Below, piece after piece: positions 18,648-27,254 of a stretch of 64,000 bases of DNA (position 1 is the stretch's first letter; every line of letters begins with the position of its first letter). The notes under the pieces were generated by a model. The model searched no databases. It saw only the letters and a program-made list of their open reading frames with translations, and had not been told where the DNA came from. Both the position numbers and the translations under genes were made by a program. Source of the DNA: Clostridium cylindrosporum DSM 605 (GTDB taxonomy: Bacteria > Bacillota > Clostridia > Clostridiales > Caloramatoraceae). The stretch spans positions 186,001 to 250,000 of the forward strand of contig NZ_LFVU01000028.1 in assembly GCF_001047375.1 (NCBI RefSeq). The letters are read 5' to 3'.

Positions 18648-19706
18648 TTATTTCTTTGTATAAATTTGATCAAATATACCATTATCATCGAAATGCTTCT
18701 TTTGAGCATTATTCCATCCACCAAAAACTTTATCTATTGTAAATAGATTAACAGGCTTAAATTGTGATTCATATTTTTTAGCTATAGCTTCATTTGTAGG
18801 TCTATAATAATGCTTAGCAGCAATTTCTTGACCTTCATCGCTATATAAATATTTTAGATATTCAGTTGAAGCTTCCTTAGTTCCTTTTTTCTCTGCAACT
18901 TTATTAACAACTGCAACTGGTGGCTCTGCTAGTATACTAACACTTGGAGTTACTATATCAAACTTCCCCTTACCCATTTCTTTCTCAACAAGATAAGCTT
19001 CATTTTCCCAAGCTATAAGAACATCACCTACTCCTCTTTCAACAAATGTAGTAGTAGAACCTCTTGCTCCTGAATCAAGAACAGGAACATTACCATAAAG
19101 TTTTTGTACAAATTCCTTAGCTTTATTTTCGTCATTATTATTCTTTCCTAGTGCATATCCCCATGCTGCTAAGTAGTTCCATCTAGCCCCACCTGAGGTT
19201 TTAGGGTTTGGTGTTATAACTTGTACACCTGGTTTTACCAAATCATCCCAATCTTTTATTCCCTTTGGATTTCCCTTTTTAACTAAAAATACAATAGTAG
19301 AAGTATACGGAGATGAGTTATTTGGAAGACTCTTTTGCCAATCCTTATTAATTAAAGGCTTTTTCTTATTAATTGAATCTATATCGTATGCAAGTGCTAA
19401 TGTTACAACATCTGCTTCAAGACCATCTAGTACAGCTCTTGCTTGCTTTCCTGAACCTCCATGTGATTGATTCACCTCTATATCTTTACCTGTCTTATCT
19501 TTCCAATGCTTTACAAATGCTTTATTATAATCTGCATATAATTCTCTTGTAGGATCATATGACACATTTAGTAATACCTGTTTCTTAGGAGTTTCACTTA
19601 CCTTTTCACTTTTATCTTTAGGTGCACATCCTGTAAATACCCCCAATGTAAGTGATAAACTTAATAAAATAACTCCAATTTTTACTTTTCCTTTTCCCTT
19701 TATCAT
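18648..19706 (-). CDS. sbp: Sulfate/thiosulfate-binding lipoprotein (sbp2), paralogue
   Basis: 352 residues with a lipoprotein signal peptide (lipobox VFTGC) and both family signatures ([28 protein letters not shown]). It has no permease or ATPase genes of its own, so it presumably feeds the CysTWA importer, perhaps with another affinity or substrate such as thiosulfate. AAAGGGG precedes the ATG. It follows the yezD pair and its stem-loop and no other promoter is obvious, so it is probably read from the promoter at 20372-20400. Confidence 0.92.
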   Translation of the reverse strand: MIKGKGKVKIGVILLSLSLTLGVFTGCAPKDKSEKVSETPKKQVLLNVSYDPTRELYADYNKAFVKHWKDKTGKDIEVNQSHGGSGKQARAVLDGLEADVVTLALAYDIDSINKKKPLINKDWQKSLPNNSSPYTSTIVFLVKKGNPKGIKDWDDLVKPGVQVITPNPKTSGGARWNYLAAWGYALGKNNNDENKAKEFVQKLYGNVPVLDSGARGSTTTFVERGVGDVLIAWENEAYLVEKEMGKGKFDIVTPSVSILAEPPVAVVNKVAEKKGTKEASTEYLKYLYSDEGQEIAAKHYYRPTNEAIAKKYESQFKPVNLFTIDKVFGGWNNAQKKHFDDNGIFDQIYTKK

Positions 19707-19843
19707 ATATACACCCCTTTAAATTTATTTAACTCTATTGATTTTCTACTCTTCATTTACTACTTTTATATATTTACCCCTAATCTATCTCCCCCTTAAA
19801 TGGTTAATCACTGAATCTTTTGCTTTAGAAAACTATCCTCCTT

Positions 19844-19906
19844 ATAAAAAAAGGCTCTATGTATAATTACTAAGAGAATAATATTCTTAGCAATTTACAT
19901 AAAGCC
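19844..19906 (-). terminator. Stem-loop with T-tract between yezD2 and sbp2 (attenuator-like)
   Basis: On the minus strand GGCTTTATGTA pairs with TACATAGAGCC, an inner CTAAGA/TCTTAG stem caps it, and a run of eight T follows. It is a paralogue of the stem-loop in the nif-like leader (27140-27200): the outer stem is conserved while the inner stem changes on both sides. A ribosome-site-like AAGGAGG directly follows but no start codon uses it. Confidence 0.7.
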
Positions 19907-19929
19907 TCTAATTTTTTTAGTCAACTTTA

Positions 19930-20130
19930 TTACTTTATTCTAATTTTTTCATCTTTTTCAATACTAATGATTTTCCCTAAACTTAGGTTTATAGTTACAG
20001 TGCCATATTTTACACTTTCAACTAAGTTAATAATAAATTTAGTTTCATCACTAGATATTATATTACTTTTTTTTCTTTCTTCGATTAACTTAGCATTAAC
20101 AAAGATAGTCTCCAAAATTATATTTTTCAC
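19930..20130 (-). CDS. YezD/DUF2292-like small protein (second copy)
   Basis: 66 residues. The C-terminal half (LVESVKYGTVTINLSLGKIISIEKDEKIRI) matches the YezD/DUF2292 pattern of a short helix and beta strands ending in EKxR. The frame begins with GTG at 20130, overlaps yezD1 by 35 bases and lacks a good ribosome site, so translation is probably coupled to yezD1. In my recollection such proteins accompany sulfur-assimilation genes in Firmicutes; their function is unknown. The exact start is uncertain. Confidence 0.65.
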   Translation of the reverse strand: MKNIILETIFVNAKLIEERKKSNIISSDETKFIINLVESVKYGTVTINLSLGKIISIEKDEKIRIK

Positions 20131-20287
20131 TTAAGTTAAATTGAACTATATGACCATCTTGTTTAACAATAGTTAAACTTCCTTCATATATATCTTCCAC
20201 GTAATCATTTATTTGCTTCATTATACCTACCTTGGTCACATTGTTTGTTTTCTTTAAGTCACTAGAATTTAATTTCAAACTACCCAT
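20096..20287 (-). CDS. YezD/DUF2292-like small protein (first copy)
   Basis: 63 residues, starting five bases after GGAGGAG. Its C-terminal half (VEDIYEGSLTIVKQDGHIVQFNLSEKYNF) has the same strand pattern as its overlapping neighbour and the YezD family. It is the first gene after a strong promoter with a CymR-like operator and precedes sbp2, which puts it in the sulfur regulon. Function unknown. Confidence 0.7.
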   Translation of the reverse strand: MGSLKLNSSDLKKTNNVTKVGIMKQINDYVEDIYEGSLTIVKQDGHIVQFNLSEKYNFGDYLC

Positions 20288-20342
20288 ATAAACTCCTCCG
20301 CTAATATTTATATGCTATTCCTCGACCTCATTCCTTAGTTAG

Positions 20343-20400
20343 TCAATGTGTTTACTAGGAATTATATTAATATAATAACCACTTTATTCCATAATGTCAA
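20343..20400 (-). promoter_or_regulatory. Promoter and CymR-like operator of yezD1-yezD2-sbp2
   Basis: On the minus strand, -35 TTGACA (20395-20400), 17-base spacer, -10 TATTAT (20372-20377), then the operator 20343-20363 (AATTCCTA-GTAAAC-ACATTGA). The spacer GGAATAAAGTGGT and TTCCTAGTAAACACATTG are identical to those of the nif-like promoter at 27255-27312. Confidence 0.75.
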
Positions 20401-20502
20401 TATATTTTTCTATTAAGAACTTAATTTTTAAATTCCCCTATGCTATAATCATTTAAACCACTAGCCTTAGGATGTATATATATCCTAACTTTAAAGATAC
20501 TA

Positions 20503-20537
20503 AAAACCCTGTAGTTAATAAAACCACAGGGTTTTTA
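20503..20537. terminator. Intrinsic terminator of the nitrogenase-like operon
   Basis: AAAAACCCTGTGGTT pairing with AACTACAGGGTTTTT (minus-strand reading) with flanking T-runs. It separates the radical SAM gene from the yezD promoter. Confidence 0.85.
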
Positions 20538-20548
20538 ATGTAAAATTT

Positions 20549-21766
20549 TTATACTAGAACCTCTTCCTTTATTTCACTAAATATAGGGAGAAGTTCATCT
20601 TCAATCCTATAAATATCATGAACAAGTGTTACAGGTGCTGCATATGCATTATAAAGTTCCTCATATGTGTAACCGTTTTTTCTAAGAATTGCTGCATTTT
20701 TCTTAGCAAGATCTAAATGCCACTCTGGGTTTGGTGAATTATGCCCCTCAAGGGCTGACCCTGGATTAGGAACCCATCCAGGAGCTAGTGCTATTACTCC
20801 CTTTGATGCAAGGTATTCTATTCCAGCTAATGTATCAGACTTAGGTTCAAGTCCACCTACTAGATTAGATCTAACCTTTCCTCTTCCAAATACCTTAACT
20901 GCATATTCTAAGGCCTTAATCCAGTGGTCACGCCCACCACAAAGTTCTTCCTTACCTGGGCAGTAAGCCCTAAAGAAATGCTCATTCCAAACTTCTATAT
21001 TTATAGCAAGAGTACTAAATCCTGCTTCCTTATATTTTTCAATGACGCTAAGGTCTGTAGGAGCCCCTATGCAAGCTGTCCCATTAAAATTCTCAAGACC
21101 TGTATACTCCTTAATACTTTCAGCAACATCAAGATAATAGTCTACTTCTCTACGCTCTGGAATAAATCCACCACTAATAGTTACATGCCTTGATCCTTCT
21201 CTATAAGCCTGTGCTACAGTTTCACCTATTTGCCTTGGATACTTCCAACTTATGCATTGATTCTCTCCATAGGTATCCTTAGTAGCATTTATGTTGCAAA
21301 ATAGGCAATCCTTCCCCTTATCCCTTAGTGCACATTCATTACTATATGCAACAAAAACAACACCATGACCATTATATATAGCAACGGTTCTCATATCTGT
21401 TCCATCTGATGTTTTCTTTGAATAATAGTTAGGTCTTTTAGCAAATTCTAATGGAAAAAGCTCTTCTCCATTATTAAATAAAATAAACTCTCCATTAATA
21501 TAGTCTATAGAATATTTTGATTTCTTATTTGCCCTAAATTGAACATCAAGTCCTAGTGGAGTATAAAATGCTACTGGAAGATCATATGCCTTATGGGAAT
21601 CGGTATTATAATCAAACAAAACATGAACCTGCTCTAAATACTCTCCACCTAAATCTAGATTTTTAAATATATCTGGATTCTTAAATGATATACCCTCAGA
21701 TCCTAAATCACACTTTAGCTCTAAATCCTTATATAATTTAGCCTTTAACTCTTCTTTATAACTCAA
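20549..21766 (-). CDS. Radical SAM protein with unusual CX8CX2C motif, last gene of nitrogenase-like operon
   Basis: About 405 residues. The cluster motif is CALRDKGKDCLFC, spacing CX8CX2C, in place of the usual CX3CX2C; it still ends in the C-x-aromatic-C pattern. VTISGGFIPERRE looks like the GGE-type SAM-binding strand, and a TIM-barrel-like alternation follows (ACIGAPTDLSVIEKYKEAGFSTLAINIEVW). There is no NifB-like cluster motif or NifX domain. TTG at 21766 is preferred because GGAGGGG lies six bases before it; the ATG at 21781 overlaps that site. It lies 39 bases after the flavin-binding gene. It may mature the nitrogenase-like complex or process its substrate; specific function unknown. 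Confidence 0.8.
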   Translation of the reverse strand: MSYKEELKAKLYKDLELKCDLGSEGISFKNPDIFKNLDLGGEYLEQVHVLFDYNTDSHKAYDLPVAFYTPLGLDVQFRANKKSKYSIDYINGEFILFNNGEELFPLEFAKRPNYYSKKTSDGTDMRTVAIYNGHGVVFVAYSNECALRDKGKDCLFCNINATKDTYGENQCISWKYPRQIGETVAQAYREGSRHVTISGGFIPERREVDYYLDVAESIKEYTGLENFNGTACIGAPTDLSVIEKYKEAGFSTLAINIEVWNEHFFRAYCPGKEELCGGRDHWIKALEYAVKVFGRGKVRSNLVGGLEPKSDTLAGIEYLASKGVIALAPGWVPNPGSALEGHNSPNPEWHLDLAKKNAAILRKNGYTYEELYNAYAAPVTLVHDIYRIEDELLPIFSEIKEEVLV

Positions 21767-21805
21767 ACCTAACCCCTCCATTATTTTTTATATACTAATA
21801 GGAAC

Positions 21806-22258
21806 TTAAAGATTAATAACTTTTAGTCTTTCATTACTTTCCTTTCTGGAAAAATCAAGTAGTTTTATTATTTTTGGTGTTACTTTAAAGAATGTGTAAC
21901 TTTCTTTTCCTAAAGAATCTATCTTACTTTTTAGATGAGGACTTCTCTTAACTAAAAGCTCATATGCTGTTTCTATTTCCTGAATTTCTTCTATTTTATT
22001 TGCTATACCTTTTATAGTTATATTGAAGAAATTTATTAGCTCTTGATTTTCGTGTTGGGAAAACACACTAACATTAGAGTTCTCTTCAATTTCCTTAACC
22101 TTCGTACTTGTACTTAATGTAGCAAATATTACATCTAATCCACTTGCAACGAATCCTCCTAAACTTCTTAATGATGGAGAGTTATTACCTATTGTTGCAA
22201 GCACAATTGTTTTACCTTTATTTATATATTCCTCAACGAAATTTTTATCTAAAGACAT
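21806..22258 (-). CDS. Pyridoxamine 5'-phosphate oxidase-like FMN-binding split-barrel protein
   Basis: 150 residues. The opening FVEEYINKGKTIVLATIGNNSPSLRSLGG and the FATLSTSTKVKEIEENSNVSV segment follow the PNPOx-like split beta-barrel pattern that binds FMN or another cofactor. Its start ATG shares one base with the metK stop codon, so it is tightly coupled within the nitrogenase-like operon. It could be a flavin redox partner or bind a SAM-derived or heme-like ligand. Family assignment is good; role is inference. Confidence 0.75.
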   Translation of the reverse strand: MSLDKNFVEEYINKGKTIVLATIGNNSPSLRSLGGFVASGLDVIFATLSTSTKVKEIEENSNVSVFSQHENQELINFFNITIKGIANKIEEIQEIETAYELLVKRSPHLKSKIDSLGKESYTFFKVTPKIIKLLDFSRKESNERLKVINL

Positions 22259-23451
22259 TAAATCACCCCATTTACTTTTAGATATTTTCTAATATTATTA
22301 ACCTTGTTAAGCTCCTCCCATGGAAGATTAATATCACTTCTTCCAAAGTGACCATAAGCCGCTGTTTGTCTATAAATTGGTCTTAAAAGATCTAATTCAT
22401 TTATTATTGCATCAGGAGTTAAATCAAACTCATTTTCAACAATTTCAACTATTTCTTCATCACTTATTTTTCCTGTTCCAAATGTATCAACTGTTATAGA
22501 TACAGGCTTTGCAACACCAATTGCATAGGCAATTTCTATCTCTAACTTATCTGCTATACCTGCAGCAACTAGATTCTTTGCGATCCATCTTGCTGCATAG
22601 GCCCCTGACCTATCCACCTTAGTCGGATCTTTTCCAGAAAATGCTCCTCCTCCATGTCTTCCATATCCACCATAGGTATCAACTATTACTTTTCTTCCCG
22701 TTAACCCCGAATCTCCATGTGGTCCACCAATTACAAATCTTCCTGTTGGATTTATAAAATACTTTGTTTTACTATCTAAAAGATTTTCATCAATAACATT
22801 TTTAATAACATGATTAATTATATCTTCCTTAAGATTTTCATTTGTTATATCTTCTCTATGCTGAGCTGATACAACAATAGTATCTATTCTTACTGGCCTA
22901 TCCCCTTCATATTCAACAGTAACCTGTGTTTTCCCATCTGGTCTTAAATATGGAATAGTCCCATCTTTTCTAACCTCAGAAAGTCTTCTTGATAGTTTAT
23001 GTGCTAAGGAAATAGGAAGAGGAATATACTCTGGCGTTTCATTAGTTGCAAATCCAAACATCATTCCTTGATCACCAGCACCTGTACTTAATATCTCTTC
23101 ATCTTCACCTTCTCTAATTTCTAAAGAAGAATCTACACCTCCAGCAATGTCAGGTGATTGTTCATCTATTGATGTTAAAACAGCACATGTTTCAGCATCA
23201 AAACCAAATTTAGCCCTTGTATAACCTATTTCTGAAATAGTTTTTCTAACTATTTTTGGAATATCTACATATGTTTTTGTTGATATTTCTCCAACAACTA
23301 TAACTTGTCCAGTTGTAACTACGGTTTCACAAGCAACCCTTGCTTTCTTATCTCCTTTAATAATTTCATCAAGTATCGCATCTGAAACTTGATCACATAT
23401 TTTATCTGGATGCCCCTCAGTAACGGATTCTGATGTAAATAATCTTCCCAT
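22258..23451 (-). CDS. metK: S-adenosylmethionine synthetase
   Basis: About 397 residues with all family signatures: [28 protein letters not shown] and [16 protein letters not shown]. It makes SAM from methionine and ATP. The ATG at 23451 is preceded by GGGGGAAG; a longer frame to 23466 is unlikely. Its place between the K-like gene and the flavin-binding gene is odd for a housekeeping enzyme. It implies that the operon consumes SAM, either in the radical SAM step or because the substrate derives from SAM. Whether the genome holds a second metK cannot be seen here. Confidence 0.95.
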   Translation of the reverse strand: MGRLFTSESVTEGHPDKICDQVSDAILDEIIKGDKKARVACETVVTTGQVIVVGEISTKTYVDIPKIVRKTISEIGYTRAKFGFDAETCAVLTSIDEQSPDIAGGVDSSLEIREGEDEEILSTGAGDQGMMFGFATNETPEYIPLPISLAHKLSRRLSEVRKDGTIPYLRPDGKTQVTVEYEGDRPVRIDTIVVSAQHREDITNENLKEDIINHVIKNVIDENLLDSKTKYFINPTGRFVIGGPHGDSGLTGRKVIVDTYGGYGRHGGGAFSGKDPTKVDRSGAYAARWIAKNLVAAGIADKLEIEIAYAIGVAKPVSITVDTFGTGKISDEEIVEIVENEFDLTPDAIINELDLLRPIYRQTAAYGHFGRSDINLPWEELNKVNNIRKYLKVNGVI

Positions 23452-23488
23452 ATATCTTCCCCCCAATATTTATTTATAAATAAACATA

Positions 23489-24838
23489 TTAAAATTGACT
23501 TACTAACTTTCTAATTCCCTCTTCAGCCTTTAATCTTACTTTATTTTCTGTTACATAAACTTTATTTATTAAATCCTCTAAAAGACTAATTCCTCCATTA
23601 AATCCTGTATAGCTTTTACTTAAAAATATTTCTTCTAATGATGGCGTTGATACTATAACTAGCGGAGAAAATAATTCCTCTGATACATTTTTCTCTAGAG
23701 AACTTCCAAATATAATTTCAGTATTAGATCCTCCTAGTATGTCTTGTATCTGTCCTAGGTTATCTGAAAAATAAATATTTTCTCTTATGTCAATTGATAA
23801 ATCAGCTAAATACTCTAATAATCTTTCTTTTAAACTAGTATCTATAATATCGCTAACAATTAGCCTTTCAGGTATTATTCCAACTTCTTTTGTAAGGAAC
23901 TTTGTTAGCCCAACAACAGTACTAAAGTTACCTACTACAGAAAACCTTTTCCTATCACTATATTTTTTATAAATATTAATAGCTGAAAATGTATAGTAGC
24001 TTGTTCTTTTAATCTCATAATCTGTATATTCTTTAACTTTCTGAGTATCTAAGCTTAATTCAGAAGCTACCTTTAGAATAAACTCTTTAGTATCAACTTC
24101 ACCTACAGGAAGATAACCAAAATCTATAAATGGGACATTGTATCTTTCCTCTAAATGTTTTGCAATAGAGTGTCCCCAAGGAGACAAAACAATATTTAAA
24201 GCAGCCTTTGATGCATTTTCCCACTCATCTAAGCCTCCATGCAATCCTAAAAATGTATTAACCTTAAGTCCTATAGCCTCTAGTATGGCTTTTATGCTTT
24301 CTAAGCTACCTCTCCAATACAAATCTGAATTTGGAACTATTCCAAATATATTAACTAAATTTTTATTCTTCTCTACTATTTCATTTGTATTATTAAAATT
24401 ATTTAAAAGCTCAATTCCTGCTATTTCATATCCACTTTGACTATTACCTTTAAACCCTGGAGCATTTATATGAATAACATTATTCCCCTGATCTCTTGAC
24501 TCCTTTGCCATATAAAGGACATCGTCGCCTACTAACTCAGGAGTACATCCTGTTACTACAACATATAGCTTTCCATCAACTACTTGTAAGGTATTTTTTA
24601 TCTGCTCTCTTAACCTTGATGTTCCTCCAAACACAACATGTTTTTCTGTAATGTTGGATGATGGAATTTCAAGTGCATGTATTTTATCCCCTCCCTGAAA
24701 CTCCCTTCCTGAAAGATAGCTTTGAATGCTACATCCCTTTGTTGAATGAACAATTGGGATAACCCCCTCAATTGTGGATAAGGTTTCTATAACACCTTGA
24801 AAAAAGCATCCATTACGCGGTGACTCTACATATGTCAT
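23489..24838 (-). CDS. Nitrogenase component 1-like protein, K/beta-type subunit
   Basis: 449 residues of the oxidoreductase/nitrogenase component 1 family. It keeps three P-cluster-type cysteines: Cys11 (SPRNGCFFQG), Cys36 (HSTKGCSIQS) and Cys98 (VTGCTPELVGDD), aligned by motif with NifK Cys70, Cys95 and Cys153. The first two are 25 residues apart, as in NifK. It lacks the long N-terminal extension of NifK. It has no other cysteine that I can see. Its ATG follows the D-like stop immediately, so the two subunits are co-translated. It probably forms a heterotetramer with the D-like protein. Substrate unknown. Confidence 0.88.
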   Translation of the reverse strand: MTYVESPRNGCFFQGVIETLSTIEGVIPIVHSTKGCSIQSYLSGREFQGGDKIHALEIPSSNITEKHVVFGGTSRLREQIKNTLQVVDGKLYVVVTGCTPELVGDDVLYMAKESRDQGNNVIHINAPGFKGNSQSGYEIAGIELLNNFNNTNEIVEKNKNLVNIFGIVPNSDLYWRGSLESIKAILEAIGLKVNTFLGLHGGLDEWENASKAALNIVLSPWGHSIAKHLEERYNVPFIDFGYLPVGEVDTKEFILKVASELSLDTQKVKEYTDYEIKRTSYYTFSAINIYKKYSDRKRFSVVGNFSTVVGLTKFLTKEVGIIPERLIVSDIIDTSLKERLLEYLADLSIDIRENIYFSDNLGQIQDILGGSNTEIIFGSSLEKNVSEELFSPLVIVSTPSLEEIFLSKSYTGFNGGISLLEDLINKVYVTENKVRLKAEEGIRKLVSQF

Positions 24839-26236
24839 TTATTTCACCTCCTGCTTTACATACCAGTTTGGATTTTTCTTTAACCATCCATTTTTATATA
24901 TAAATTCTTCCTGTTTATATTTGATGTTATAGCTTAGTTGTCTCTTTATAGTTGATATAAGTCTTTCTAAAGCCCTATATCCATACTTACCAACTAAATC
25001 TAGCGAAATACTAGGAATTAATGTATAACTTTCAATTTTACTTTTATTTGAATCAGATATATAAATATCAGGACTTAGTTTTTGTAGTATATTAATCTCT
25101 TCAAAAACTTGTCCGTTTCCTACATGAATTTTAATTTCATTATTAAAACTTTTTATGTTTTCTAAATACTTAGTATCATCTTGATTAATATCCTTTACTG
25201 TTAGCCCTACAATTTCCCCTCCTAAGTTTTTAATAATGGTTAGAATTTCAATTGAAGTTGACTGACTTGTATTTACATAAACCTTAAAACCTTTTAATAT
25301 CTTCCTACTCTCAAGATGCTTATACTTATTAAGTAGCGTTAGATTATCAAGATCTATTATTCTATTTGCATTTTTTAATAATTCTTTAATATAATTCTCT
25401 ATTCCACTAACGCCAATTGGCTTCGAAATTCTAACAAATGGAACATTAAATTCTTCTTCTAAAACCCTTCCTACATATTCACCTTCACTTTCATTTAATG
25501 CAATACTAAATAAAGCATTAGCTGATGCCTTTAAGGAGTTAGCATTTGAAAACCTTGGTATTAAATTCACCTCTACTCCTAAGGATTTAGTTAGTGATAT
25601 AATCTCCTCAACATCCCTAAGGTCTTCAGATATAGAAATCAAATTTATATATCTTTCTTTTTCACCTATCTCACTATTATTAATAAGATACTTAGCTATT
25701 CCATGAAAGGCTAAATCATATCCATAGCTTGCTATTTTTGATTTAAATCCATCTGTATATATAGGTATAATTTTAGCCTCTACCTCTTCACTTAACTCCT
25801 TAATAACTCCTTCAATATCATCATTATTTATAGCTACAACTGGTGTAGTTAATATAAATATTAACTCTGGTGTATACTTTTTATATGCTTTCCTTATTGT
25901 TTCTTTTAACTTTCTATCTCCACCTAAGATAGAATCCTTTTCTAAAATATTAGATGAAAACCATACATTTTCTCTATTTCTAGAAAATTTCGATATACCT
26001 GATGCAAGACATCCCGATGGTCCATGGATTATGGAAATCGAATTTCCTATTGTCGATAGAAATTCTAATGCATATATGATTTCATCCTCCTCACCCTGTG
26101 AAAATGTTCTAAGCCTTTGCTTATGATTTTCTTCTTTTATTTCATTTAATAAAGTATCAATATCACCAAAATAAGAATTAATTGTATTTAATCTTTTCTC
26201 TCTTATTTTAGGGTACTTATTTCTAAGTAAGCTCAT
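24839..26236 (-). CDS. Nitrogenase component 1-like protein, D/alpha-type subunit
   Basis: 465 residues of the nitrogenase component 1 family. It contains IIHGPSGCLASG (Cys76, equivalent to NifD Cys88), LGGDRKLKETI (the NifD FGGDKKL motif) and NNDDIEGV (the GDDIEAV motif). The cysteines matching NifD Cys62 and Cys154 are replaced (RTFSQG and TTPVV), and no cysteine remains for a FeMo-co ligand such as Cys275; Cys76 is the only cysteine. It therefore cannot bind a nitrogenase-type P-cluster or FeMo-co in the known way. It starts 14 bases after the nifH-like gene, after GGGGG. Confidence 0.87.
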   Translation of the reverse strand: MSLLRNKYPKIREKRLNTINSYFGDIDTLLNEIKEENHKQRLRTFSQGEEDEIIYALEFLSTIGNSISIIHGPSGCLASGISKFSRNRENVWFSSNILEKDSILGGDRKLKETIRKAYKKYTPELIFILTTPVVAINNDDIEGVIKELSEEVEAKIIPIYTDGFKSKIASYGYDLAFHGIAKYLINNSEIGEKERYINLISISEDLRDVEEIISLTKSLGVEVNLIPRFSNANSLKASANALFSIALNESEGEYVGRVLEEEFNVPFVRISKPIGVSGIENYIKELLKNANRIIDLDNLTLLNKYKHLESRKILKGFKVYVNTSQSTSIEILTIIKNLGGEIVGLTVKDINQDDTKYLENIKSFNNEIKIHVGNGQVFEEINILQKLSPDIYISDSNKSKIESYTLIPSISLDLVGKYGYRALERLISTIKRQLSYNIKYKQEEFIYKNGWLKKNPNWYVKQEVK

Positions 26237-26250
26237 ATTATATCCCCCTA

Positions 26251-27123
26251 CTATATAAATGCTCCCTCTTTAACAACTCCTGTTTCGTTATCATATATTC
26301 TATCTCCCCAATCCTTAGCCCAATTTCTAAGGTCTGTTACATTTAATGGATTAGGTACTGCAAGATCATCACTTTCAGCTATATATTTTGCTAGATTTCT
26401 GTATATATCAGCATGTGGTGATCCTGGATTTGCCTCTATTACTGTCTTACCTAAAAGTTCACTTTGAGATACAACCAAAGATCTAGGTATATATCCAACT
26501 GTTTTAGTAGAAGTTTTTTCAGCAAAATCATCAACAAGTGCCTTTGAATATCCAGCTGATAATCCATTTGCTATAATTCCACCAAGTTTTGCACCTCCAG
26601 AGGGAGCATACTTATTAATAGCTTTAAATAAATTATTTGCTGCATATATTGCCATAAAATCCGAAGAGCTAACAACAAAGGCTCTATCTGTTATTCCATC
26701 ACGAATTGGTGCTGCAAACCCTCCACATACAACATCTCCCAAAACATCATAAAGTACATAATCAGCTTCAAACTCTTCAAAAACATTAAGATCTTGGAGT
26801 AAATTTACCGCTGCATTTATTCCTCTTCCTGCACATCCTACTCCCGGAACTGGACCTCCAGCTTCTATGCATAGCACTCCACCAAATCCTACTGTTGATA
26901 TATCTTGAAGATTTACATCTTCACCATCCCTTATAGTTTCAATTACCGTTGGAAGATAATTTCCCCCTCTTAATGTATTAGTAGAATCACTTTTAGGATC
27001 ACACCCTATTTGAATAACTCTATGACCAGCTTCCGCAAGCGCTGCACTTATGTTAGAAGTAGTAGTGGACTTACCTATACCCCCTTTACCATAAATAGCA
27101 ATATGTTTAACTCTTTTTCCCAT
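26251..27123 (-). CDS. Nitrogenase iron protein-like ATPase (NifH family)
   Basis: 290 residues. The P-loop [10 protein letters not shown] (residues 11-20) and the two cluster-ligand cysteines Cys97 ([12 protein letters not shown], with Arg100) and Cys133 ([16 protein letters not shown]) are intact, so it should form a homodimer with one bridging [4Fe-4S] cluster and pass electrons with ATP hydrolysis to the D/K-like complex. It is very close to true NifH in core motifs but stands in an operon without nif assembly genes. It starts after AAGGGGG and is controlled by a promoter, an operator and a leader stem-loop (27140-27312). Similar NifH types serve nitrogenase, methylthio-alkane reductase and other nitrogenase-like enzymes. 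Confidence 0.93.
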   Translation of the reverse strand: MGKRVKHIAIYGKGGIGKSTTTSNISAALAEAGHRVIQIGCDPKSDSTNTLRGGNYLPTVIETIRDGEDVNLQDISTVGFGGVLCIEAGGPVPGVGCAGRGINAAVNLLQDLNVFEEFEADYVLYDVLGDVVCGGFAAPIRDGITDRAFVVSSSDFMAIYAANNLFKAINKYAPSGGAKLGGIIANGLSAGYSKALVDDFAEKTSTKTVGYIPRSLVVSQSELLGKTVIEANPGSPHADIYRNLAKYIAESDDLAVPNPLNVTDLRNWAKDWGDRIYDNETGVVKEGAFI

Positions 27124-27139
27124 AAGATTCTTCCCCCTT

Positions 27140-27200
27140 AAAAAGAAAGGCTTTATGTATATTAACCAAGGTATTTCACCTTAGAAAAATACATAAAGCC
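27140..27200 (-). terminator. Leader stem-loop (attenuator-like) of the nitrogenase-like operon
   Basis: On the minus strand GGCTTTATGTAT pairs with ATACATAAAGCC, an inner AAGGT/ACCTT stem caps it, and TTTCTTTTT follows. It lies inside the 5' leader, about 17 bases before the nifH-like start, so readthrough is needed for expression. It is homologous to 19844-19906. Confidence 0.75.
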
Positions 27201-27254
27201 TCTAATTTATTTAGTCACCTTTATTATTTCACTATATTTTTGTTTATTAGTTAA

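Noticed and set aside
19930-20287. One yezD gene split by a frameshift
   Set aside because: Each frame carries its own complete copy of the C-terminal domain pattern and its own natural end, so two paralogous genes fit better.
26251-27123. True nitrogen-fixation (nif) locus
   Set aside because: The H protein looks like NifH, but D lacks the P-cluster and FeMo-co ligands and there is no nifB/E/N/V or sigma-54 promoter. Control appears sulfur-linked.
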